Source: Ciona intestinalis
Lineage: Eukaryota > Chordata > Ascidiacea > Phlebobranchia > Cionidae
Direction: 5' to 3'
DNA length: 64,000 bases
Assembly (NCBI RefSeq): GCF_000224145.3
Contig: NC_020177.2
Coordinates: 3,580,965 to 3,644,964, forward strand
Under the pieces are notes generated by a model, which did not search any database, was not told the origin of the DNA, and saw nothing but the letters and a program-made list of their open reading frames with translations. The position numbers and the translations under genes were made by a program. Below, piece after piece: positions 56,501 through 64,000 of this stretch; within the stretch, counting starts at the first letter, position 1, and each line of letters begins with the position of its first letter.

Positions 56501-58020
56501 ATTGAAAGTGTCTTATAGCTGGTCTTGTCAATCAACGTAGCTAAATGTCATACTTTTTTCTCTTACTCACAGCAACACAAAGCTCAGTTTACTTCACTCT
56601 TGTGTATCATGACTTTTTTTCATTTATAAATCTACTTAGGTTATTCCTCATGGAGAAATAAAGCAAACGGATCTTGGTTTATTCAAGCACTTTACTTGTG
56701 TATTCAACGCTATCCTTCGCTTGAGATAATGCAGGTTGGTCCTTCGTTTAATATATTGGTTTATTGGTTAAGATTTTAAGAAAGTTACATGCTCTTAGTA
56801 GTGTAATATTGTATATACAGTGCATATTGTATTAGATACAAGGTTTTTGATTTTGTAGATGCTAATACAACGTTATATATTCTATATTAGTAATAGCTTA
56901 AAGCTGCTCTTGGTGTCTTTGTATGTCTTTTTAATGGCAGTTTCTCCAAAAAAGTGGGTCCTTATTGGTTGTCTAAATTGTCTTGCATGCATTAAAAAAA
57001 TGAAAAAAACAAAAAAATCTCTTTAAATTATTCAATACAAAGTTCCATTGGTTGTAATTCATAAGCAAGCACTAGGTGTTTGAAACAGATTACCCGAATG
57101 TGTTATATAACAACTTCAGGTGTATGAAATTTGACACCAGTGTAAAAAACCATTGTTGCCCCGCCACGCAACGATAAATAAGTTGCATTTAATAATAAAG
57201 AAATTTAACATAAATGGTAATTTAATTAGAAATTTATATAAACAATATTCTGTGGCATAAATACCATTGTTTTTTCTTTAGATTATGACAAGAGTAAACA
57301 GAATGGTAGCACTTCACTTTGAAAACACCAACACCGAGTCTCCTGACATTTACAAACAAATACCTTCAATATGCACAAGGTTGACTGGAGAGCTTTATTT
57401 CCATAAACCTGGAAGTACCGTCGTGGAATCACATATTTCTGTGAGTACTGGTTAAGTTATAACATTGAATTAATGTAACTTATTTATCTTTGTTTGCCGG
57501 GGCAGCTACAGTCGTTATAACACGGGTGTTCTGTTTTGCACACTGCATGCTTGCTTTTGAGTAACCACACATGTAACTTTGTGGGTGGTTAGTTTTAGGC
57601 GATGTTTGTCTGACAGTTTAGACAATTTGAAATGCACCACTGGATTAAAGCAAATGGGTTAAGTGTTTTTCCCAAGGACAAATACACCCACTATTGTTTA
57701 TTGCACCATGTTTTGCAGGGTTTTATGTTAGCGTATTAATTTTTATGTAAAATACATAAACTTAATGTCTGGCTGATTTACGATGTATTTCACAGAATAA
57801 TGATGCCAGCAATGCATATGACCAATCCATTGCAATTGAGACAACTACTGAGGAAAGGTTAGTATCTATTTCTACATTACAAAACAATACACTTGTAAAA
57901 TATTTGTATATTAGAAACAGAACTTATAAAAGAAGTAAATCAACTTTTCTGCAAAGAATCCGGAAAAGCTTTCGTAGAGGTAAAAAAACCAAGACAGGAC
58001 GACACAGCGCTACCTTTTAA
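53560..58020 (+). CDS. Caspase B: tandem paralogue of caspase A, with apparent frameshift in the p20 part
   Basis: Eleven exons (53560-53587, 53857-53944, 54185-54262, 54684-54798, 55101-55257, 55600-55777, 56342-56471, 56640-56734, 57282-57440, 57796-57857, 57915-58020) are found at the same phases as in caspase A. The core shows MNHKERGCFMIFNQE, GERIGSSTDARN, catalytic His in ILTHGD, QACRGHK, QADFLIASSTPEG, GYSSWRNKANGSWFIQ and IPSICTRLTGELYF. The prodomain is about 85 residues without DED/CARD motifs. Exon 55600-55777 is 178 bases against 179 for its caspase A counterpart. The frame runs into TGA soon after THGDKNNDY, while the next frame continues with YARDASMNITDF. This means either a one-base deletion in this allele or an assembly error; all later exons are clean. 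The protein would end in a 35-residue very basic tail (RIRKSFRRGKKTKTGRH). If the shift is real the gene is dead or truncated. Confidence 0.85.
53685..53810 (+). mobile_element. SINE tail fragment
   Basis: AAAGTTACATACGTGGTAAC, AAAACAGAACGGCCGTGTTA and ACGCGAGGTTAAATAAGTTA. Caspase B intron 1. Confidence 0.7.
55890..56010 (-). mobile_element. SINE tail fragment, minus strand
   Basis: ATGTAACTTATTTACTCTCG, GGGCAACGACTGTCTTTATA and CTGTTTCATACACCTCATGC. Caspase B intron. Confidence 0.65.
56935..57190 (+). mobile_element. SINE copy with duplicated inner tail
   Basis: Body TTATTGGTTGTCTAAATTGT, then TAAGCAAGCACTAGGTGTTT and a second GGTGTATGAAATTTGACACC, ending GCCACGCAACGATAAATAAG. Confidence 0.62.
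57468..57700 (-). mobile_element. SINE copy, minus strand
   Basis: GGGCAGCTACAGTCGTTATA, ACACGGGTGTTCTGTTTTGC and TTTTCCCAAGGACAAATACA in inverted order. Caspase B intron. Confidence 0.68.
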
Positions 58021-58911
58021 CTTTAAACACTGAAGCAGGGTAAAAGTAGGGTAATTATCTAATTGCCAGAGGTGGCCAAACTACCACTCTCTTTAGTCTT
58101 ATGTGTGCAGCTTTTTGAACTTTTTTTTTGACATAAGTTTTTGTGCCATTTTTATGATATATATATTATATTTTTTGTAATTTTAAAGGGCCACAAATTG
58201 TCTGTCACACAGTAAGCCATCATTAGGGTATGTTCTTAATGTCTGGTCAATTCTTTAATATCACAAACATAAAAAATTCATAAGGTCTATTTAATACATA
58301 CATGAGTTAGCCATTGTAAAATTTTGTATTATGTGCTGCTGATGTAATGCAAATTGGCCACCTCTATGTTTTTTTATTTATCATAGAACTGTAATGTCAA
58401 CTGATGTGTTTTAAATTGTATTTTTTCTTGTGTGTGTGTGTATGTGCTATTAGTTACTAGTATATGCATAATACCGTTCCATGGCAACTTAAAAAACTTA
58501 ATAGTTATTTGTTCTACTGTGAATATATTTAAGTTACTAAGCAATATTATCTTTTACACAACGTAGCAGTGCCTTTTTGAGTTCATATACGTTTGCCGAT
58601 TAGTTAAGTTTTGATAATTTTTTAAACATTTTTTAACAGTTTTTTTTACCTTAAAATAAGTGAAAGTAATTTTAAAATTTTAGAAATATAAATATTTTTC
58701 AATGACTTCATATGATGCCACAGCAGTGTCAATTTAAAATTTCCACTTCAACTTTGACCACCAACGATATGTTATTGGGTTTATATAATTAAAACCAGGT
58801 GTCCTGACCTGGCATTACCATGGTATGCATTTACTTCATACACCTGGTTTGGACCCTGTGGGCATTTGTACATTTGTGTTTAATTTGCCATTTTGTTTAT
58901 TTATACATGTT

Positions 58912-59060
58912 ACTTGTTTTATCCTCGCGTGGCAGAAAAACGACAGCCGTTATAACACGGGTGTTCTGTTTTATACACCCCATGCCAGCTTACGAGTTAT
59001 TAACAAATGTTATTTGTGGGTTTCTTTTGTTGACAATTTATACAACCAATTAGTGACTGT
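58912..59060 (-). mobile_element. SINE copy, minus strand
   Basis: TTTTATCCTCGCGTGGCAGA, CGACAGCCGTTATAACACGG and CATGCCAGCTTACGAGTTAT. Confidence 0.72.
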
Positions 59061-59398
59061 ATTAATTTTTGTCCACTAAAGTTTCTGATAAACACTATGC
59101 ATGGTACACTGTTTTAACTAATCTCTGCTTTAATGTCATTTTTTCTGAGTTAAAATAAAACCACATAATACCAATTTTTTGTATTTGAAATCCAGTACAA
59201 CATAAACATATGAAGACAAAACGACATTTGCTCATGTTATGTTACCGGGGTGGGGAAACTGGTGGAAATGTGCTGCAACAAAAAAAGTTTAATCAGTTTT
59301 AACATTTTTAGAGAGAAAATAAGCCAATCTTGGCCTAATCTCAGGTCCCATGGCATGCCCTGCTGTAGGACCTCATATAAAATAGGGCAAAATATATA

Positions 59399-59404
59399 TT
59401 TATT
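59399..59404 (-). terminator. Poly(A) signal of the CAP-Gly gene
   Basis: AATAAA on the minus strand (TTTATT on plus) lies about 90 bases after the stop codon at 59494-59496. Confidence 0.45.
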
Positions 59405-59493
59405 ACAGTTAGTATATCGTTGTGGAGAATACATTTTTGGCCCCTTGGTGAGTATATGTTCATTGTTACATGTTTCTGCTTATATTAAACTAA

Positions 59494-62400
59494 CTACCTG
59501 CTGTTTTCAGATGTAGATGAGCCTGTGTCACTTTCAGATGATGTCATACTTCTACGTTTAGAATGCGTTCGTCTAGAATTACTTTGATGGGATTTTGGTT
59601 TTATGGATCTTGGTTTTTCTGGAGTCAAGTGCAGAGTGACTGGTTTTGATAAAATTGCTTTCGGGATTCTTTTTCTTGAAGAGCCTGGCGCACTCTGAAA
59701 TTAAAGAGCGTTTATTACAGTTAGAATTGCTGTGTGCTCTTGTAAGAGAGTTCTCAGTGAGTTTTATTGTAAAAGAACTAAAGAAGTCTTCTGAATCATT
59801 TTTATATGGGTGAGATTTTACATTGAGGCACAACTGCATCTTTGGTAGTCTTTATCTATCATTTTTAAGCACCATATACCTAAACCTTGATTTTTGGTCT
59901 TACCTTTTTGCTTATAACACATAGCACGTCTTGTATTGGGAGGAATATACCGTGGTCTTGCGTACAAAAGAAGTAACGTTTTCCGTACAGATAGCCGTCG
60001 TGTTTTCCAGCTGAAAATATGACTACTAAAAAAACATATCGAAAGCCCAGAAAACACAAATGCCCAAATTGTCCCATATTACATAACCCGTCTTCTCGTT
60101 TAAATATTTCTAAATCTTCGCTACCGTAATCGAACAGAAAAATAAAAGCTATGGAGCTAGTGAAGCATCTCCCCCCCCCACCTTATTTGCTAACCGAGGT
60201 TAGGGAGTTAGGTGTTGATGGTTAGGGGGTTAGTGGTTATAGGGGTTAAAGGTTAGCAAATAAGGTGTGAGGGGGGAGACTCTTCACTAGCACCAAAGCT
60301 ATTATTATATTATATTTTAGCGTAAACTAGGACGCCTTAAAAAACATGTGTGTCTAAAATGCAGAAAGCACAAATGGGCAACCTTTTTTTTCTTTTTTCC
60401 TAACATAGCCCACCTGCACTATTAAGTTCTAGGCCGATGTAGACTACGCTTGGTGTTCCTACGCCGTCCAAGTGACCAATATAACGTACTATCCCCGTTT
60501 TACTTCCGCGTACCATGACTTGATCGTTTTGTTGCAGTTGAAGCTTGGAGCTACGTTGAATAATAATATATTGTATTATATATATATGCTAGATAAGTTT
60601 TATCTGTTTTTTTTTTCTTATAGTATGGTGGGGGAAGATGGGACACCTTTTTATTCTATTTTCTCGTCGCATTTGGTAGTAAACAAGGAACATTTAAAGA
60701 ATTAAAAAAACGTATTTACAGGACTCTTATAGACCGTTGTAAAATGTTTAAAACCTGTTCAGGACATTTGAATATCACGTGTTAAAAGTGTCCTATCTTC
60801 CCCATCCTACTATATATATATATATGCTAGATAAGCTTTATCTGTATTTTCTTATAGTAGGGTGGGGGAAGATGGGACACTTCTTCATTCTATTTTAAGA
60901 CCTATTTGGTAGTTAACAAAGAACACTCGAAGAAATTATAAAACCGTATCATCAGGACTAACAGTGACCATTGTTAATTGTTTAAAACATGATCAGGACA
61001 TTTGGAAAATATGTGCTAAGAGTGTCCCATCTTCCTCTACCCTACTATGCAATCCCTGGCTCTGTGGTAAAAGGATTAAGTCCGGCGCCGTGGCATAAGT
61101 ATTTAGCGCCCTTCTGCCTCCAACCTGTTTAACCGCTGCCTTTTATCCAAAATAATATTTCTTTCTTTTTTTATCAATAATTAAGCGTGTTTTAACAACT
61201 GTTGTTTTACCGTTACTACCCATTATTTTTTAACTCTCTTGTTCTTCGTTATCGTGACCGATGAGACAAAATAAATTTCATTCATTCATTCAAGTTTCAC
61301 GAGTATTATCAATTCAAAAAGTCAGGTTATTTAAAAACTACGCCCAATTCTACTTACTTCTGCAAGCATACTAGTTTCCGCAGGTCTCGGAGCACTGGGT
61401 TCTTTCCAGAACTGTCCGTTACATATGGACTGCATGCGAATCCCAGTACACCACTGCTTCTAAAGAACGCTGTACACATCTGACATTTACATCCCAAAAT
61501 TGGCCCAGGAAAAATAGAAGACCGGAACGTCTCTTGCCTGTTGATGTACAAGAACAATTATATTTTTTTTGCTAACGAGTTAACCCTAATATAGCCTTAC
61601 GTTTTAGTAAAAAAACATTTGGGTTTTTATTGACTCTTTTTTAAAGTTGATGCCATTAGTCAAAAAGACATTTCATAATCGTGTTTGGAACAATTACCCA
61701 CGATCTAGAGGTATTAGGATGCGCGGTTATTATGTTTATACAAAATTTTGTAAAAAAAGTAAATGAGCCGAAATAGTAAAATAAAAACATTTTTCATCTT
61801 ACCCCAATATAGAGAACTCGTAAAAGGACACGAGGTGTATGAAACAGAATGACCGTGTTATAACTACTATCGTTGCCTTTACACAAGGATAAACAAGTGT
61901 CATTAATTTGGGCATTTTATTGTTATACTCACTTTGAGTCTAGTCTTGTAGTGTTAGCAATTATCGGTAGTAAGCTCTTTTCTCGTGAGCCTTTTAAACT
62001 ACGTCGTCGTTGTGTGACGTCATCGCTGTCGTCACTTCCTGTCCCGTCGCTGACGTCATCTTGGGCTTCGATGCTGTAGTTTTCTTCTTGTTTTATTCTT
62101 TCTTCTTCTTGTATTCTTTCATATTCTTTTGTCTGATGAAATGGTGGTCTATTCATTTACTGTCGTTTCGTTACTAATTTTTAACAACTGTCGTTGTTCT
62201 AATTAATTTTATATACTGTATATAAGCAGCGATAAATAAAGTTTTCTTTTTCAAAGGTATTTTCGCTTTTTATAATCCTGTTCACGGCAAAAATCCTATG
62301 TTAAATTAATTTACCATCTATTAGCGTTTATAAAATCCAGATCTCCATAAATACCTGGATATCTTGTATCGCTTTTTGAAGGACTACAATTTCTTCTTTT

Positions 62401-63358
62401 GCTTTATTTAACTCGTCAGTAGTTTTCATTTGATGACCGGTGTCTTCTGACAGCTTCATTTTTAGTTGCTCGTGTTTAATTTCCAAAGCCTTGAATTTAT
62501 GTTCGAGATTGTGATGTTCAAAATAACCCAACTTTGAATGCAATCTAAATCATACAAGTTCTGTAAATATCCTATTCGTTATAAAAATAGTAGGTAAGTT
62601 TGAGCAAAAGTCGTGCGATTAGATTATAGATTGAAAAGGTATATGCAGTTTCACGGAATAGAAATTGTATATATATATATCAAAAGCTACAGAACCCTTT
62701 TTCTATCGGCGGCCATTTTACATTTCTGGCGATTACACAGCATGTACACGCAGTTGCATTGAATCAAAATCAATATTTTTTAAACTGTTTGTTTATTTAC
62801 CGTGGGCCATCACCAGTGTTTATTGCAACTGCTGTTTTTCCTGGGTTCTGGGACGAAGAACTGACACTTTTCGGACATAAACAAGTCACCGCGAAGTCGC
62901 TTCCACACTCGAAGTTAATAAACGTAATGTTAGAGCAATCGGGGGGCTGTAAAAATGAAATTGAATAATATTTATTTAGTTCAGGTCGCCCAAGACTAGG
63001 CATATACGTTGTTGTATACTATGTAACTACTATAACATAATACATCAAAGTTTCACATTTACTTAAAGCTCTTATACACAAGCGTCGTTTTGAGATTATA
63101 GGTATATACGTCTTGTGTTTTTGTCAGACTTGCTTATTTAAAAACCCACACTTGAATTTTGCGCACTGGTACGACTTTACAGCTGTTGGCATTTACACAT
63201 TAATTCTACATGTGGGTCTTTTGTATAAAGGTCTTATTTAGGTGTGGTTTTGTGCTACGAACAGGTAATTAGACCACAATCTTTATTTAATTTAAAATAC
63301 TGACCGTTTCAGGCTCGTTTTCATCTCTTGCCTTTCGTTTGGTGCAGGCAAGGGACAT
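59494..63358 (-). CDS. Coiled-coil and CAP-Gly domain protein
   Basis: Eight minus-strand exons (63305-63358, 62801-62946, 62355-62544, 61933-62132, 61358-61537, 60414-60550, 59904-60010, 59494-59694) join in phase to 404 residues. Order: a short basic N-terminus (MSLACTKRKARDE), a Cys-containing linker, a coiled coil of about 90 residues across two exons (heptad-like EHKFKALEIKHEQLK, then YERIQEEERIKQEE), an acidic stretch (SDGTGSDDSDD), a Cys-rich patch (CKCQMC), then one complete CAP-Gly domain (QVMVRGSKTGIVRYIG, VVYIGLELN, GKHDGYLYGKRYFFC, HGIFLPIQDV) and a basic Ser/Lys/Arg-rich tail. CAP-Gly domains bind the EEY/F end of tubulin or CLIP/EB partners through GKHDG-type loops (GKNDG in most). 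A microtubule-tip or folding-cofactor role is inferred. It resembles neither CLIP-170, dynactin p150 nor TBCB/TBCE in layout, so no symbol is given. Confidence 0.85.
60148..60300. mobile_element. MITE family 2 with G-rich, telomere-like core
   Basis: AGCTATGGAGCTAGTGAAG and CTTCACTAGCACCAAAGCT are imperfect inverted ends. Inside, CACCTTATTTGCTAAC pairs with GTTAGCAAATAAGGTG, and between them GGTTAG-type units repeat several times. Confidence 0.7.
60581..61047 (+). repeat. Tandem duplication of flank plus MITE family 1
   Basis: TATATATGCTAGATAAG followed by CTTATAGTA and a full MITE occurs twice (60581-60812 and 60813-61047), about 230 bases apart. The non-MITE flank is duplicated too. CAP-Gly intron. 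Confidence 0.78.
61810..61905 (+). mobile_element. SINE tail fragment
   Basis: GAACTCGTAAAAGGACACGA, GTGTATGAAACAGAATGACC and AAGGATAAACAAGTGTCATT. Confidence 0.65.
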
Positions 63359-64000
63359 CGTCTGTAAAAAAAAATATTTAATTAGAAAACAATTCAGTGG
63401 CTTTCCAAGTTACGGTTAGAATCTGGGAGACGCACCACTTACGAAATCGAAACAAAATTTACTTAATTAAGCGATTATCGGAAAATTGGCGAAGTGTCTG
63501 AAGTGCGGCACTTGTAAAAGTGACTTTACCGCTTTTGCTTATATGGCCTTTACCTCGTGGGAAAATCCACCACTTTTTGCATGTGTGTGACAATTTATTT
63601 AATTGCAAGAAAATCAAATATATTTTGCGTGGGTTTACGAAATTTGGATCTAAATTATAAAATCGTGTGTTAATAATGCGATGGGAAATTTAATATATCG
63701 TCTAAATATATTCAAAAATATTCACGAAAAAATCTTTGCAAAAGTAAATATTACGGCTGTCATTTTTTTCATATTTTTTATATCTTCCAATTTGGTTGTA
63801 AACAAAAATATTTACAGAATTACATACCCGTATTTTCACGACTCTAATCGAACGTTGTTAATCAGTAAATCCAAGATTAGGATACCCCGACATATACTGT
63901 ATATTTATTTTAAGTCATTTCTGTTGATATTTTAAGGTATATATAATCGTTTTATATTGTGGTAGCATTTCACTTGCTATCTCGGGTCGCCTTGATAGCA
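63359..64000. other. Upstream of the CAP-Gly gene, no gene seen
   Basis: A polypyrimidine tract plus CAG ends five bases before the CAP-Gly ATG (a candidate trans-splice acceptor at 63362-63363). Further right is AT-rich sequence with an eroded MITE copy at about 63760-63890. Confidence 0.5.
63362..63371 (-). promoter_or_regulatory. Candidate spliced-leader trans-splice acceptor
   Basis: Minus-strand TTTTTTTTACAG is followed directly by ACG-ATG. There is no visible upstream 5' exon before the window ends. Ciona is known to trans-splice a leader onto many mRNAs at such sites. Confidence 0.45.

Larger units (their letters stand above)
58021..59493. other. Convergent intergenic space
   Basis: AT-rich sequence after caspase B with no supported exon. 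It contains a minus-strand SINE copy (58912-59060), a fragment of the second dispersed repeat near 59320-59395 and the 3' UTR of the CAP-Gly gene at the right. Confidence 0.5.

Noticed and set aside
58200-58760. Additional exons of caspase B after 58020
   Set aside because: The frame closes with TAA after a basic tail. Later sequence is AT-rich and shows no in-phase exon with conserved content.
962-61905. Many tRNA-like A-box/B-box segments (TAGTGGTTAGC, GGTTCAAGGCT)
   Set aside because: They are heads of SINE copies without a full cloverleaf or intact acceptor stem, so none is called as a tRNA gene.
1-64000. Retrovirus, LTR or Polinton-like elements and CRISPR-like arrays
   Set aside because: No capsid, polymerase, integrase or envelope motifs, no long terminal repeats and no regularly spaced repeat-spacer array were seen.

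Overview
The window looks like a tunicate chromosome segment, most likely Ciona (C. intestinalis/robusta type). The evidence is AT-rich compact introns with GT-AG borders, dense copies of a tRNA-headed SINE and of a roughly 190 bp palindromic MITE, and the gene families present (multi-sushi lectin proteins, several caspases, short Ig receptors). The assignment is inferred from sequence style and was not checked by a search. All gene models were built by hand from splice sites and reading-frame phase.

Region 1 (1-30.5 kb, + strand) is one very large secreted-type gene whose 5' end lies outside the window. It is a chain of about 27 sushi/CCP modules interrupted by six ricin-B-like beta-trefoil modules, then a CUB domain and a C-terminal trypsin-fold (S1) domain. 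The S1 domain keeps His57, Asp102 and an Arg-Leu-Val-Gly-Gly activation site, but its catalytic Ser is Asp (GDDGGG for GDSGGP). It therefore reads as a complement/MASP-like pseudoprotease on a long lectin-sushi stalk. Two N runs interrupt it. The 500-N run at 19374-19873 is flanked by two near-identical 0.9 kb copies that begin and end exactly at the gap, which points to a haplotype-overlap assembly error.

Region 2 (30.5-34.5 kb) has no gene I can support and is full of MITE copies. Region 3 (34.5-39.2 kb, +) is a 309-residue aquaporin-8-like gene with both NPA boxes altered (NFA, NPT) and the selectivity-filter Arg replaced by Leu.

Region 4 (40.5-58 kb) holds two tandem caspase genes on + with matching intron phases. 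Caspase A has 732 residues, an acidic disordered prodomain and an unusual 262-residue Pro/Ser/Arg-rich C-terminal extension. Caspase B has a short prodomain and a strongly basic tail, and shows an apparent one-base frameshift in the p20-coding part. Between them on the minus strand (51.3-52.85 kb) lies a single-pass membrane protein with one Ig-like domain and a tyrosine-rich tail. In the simplest model its C-terminus and stop codon come from a MITE.

Region 5 (59.5-63.4 kb, - strand) is a 404-residue coiled-coil protein with one CAP-Gly domain. Its first exon begins five bases upstream of the ATG, at a good acceptor, which suggests spliced-leader trans-splicing.

Functional reading: region 1 looks like a humoral recognition/scaffold protein, region 4 like cell-death and surface-receptor genes, region 3 a membrane channel and region 5 a microtubule-associated protein. 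No cooperation between them can be shown from the sequence. No CRISPR array, rRNA gene, independent tRNA gene, retrovirus or Polinton-like element was seen.
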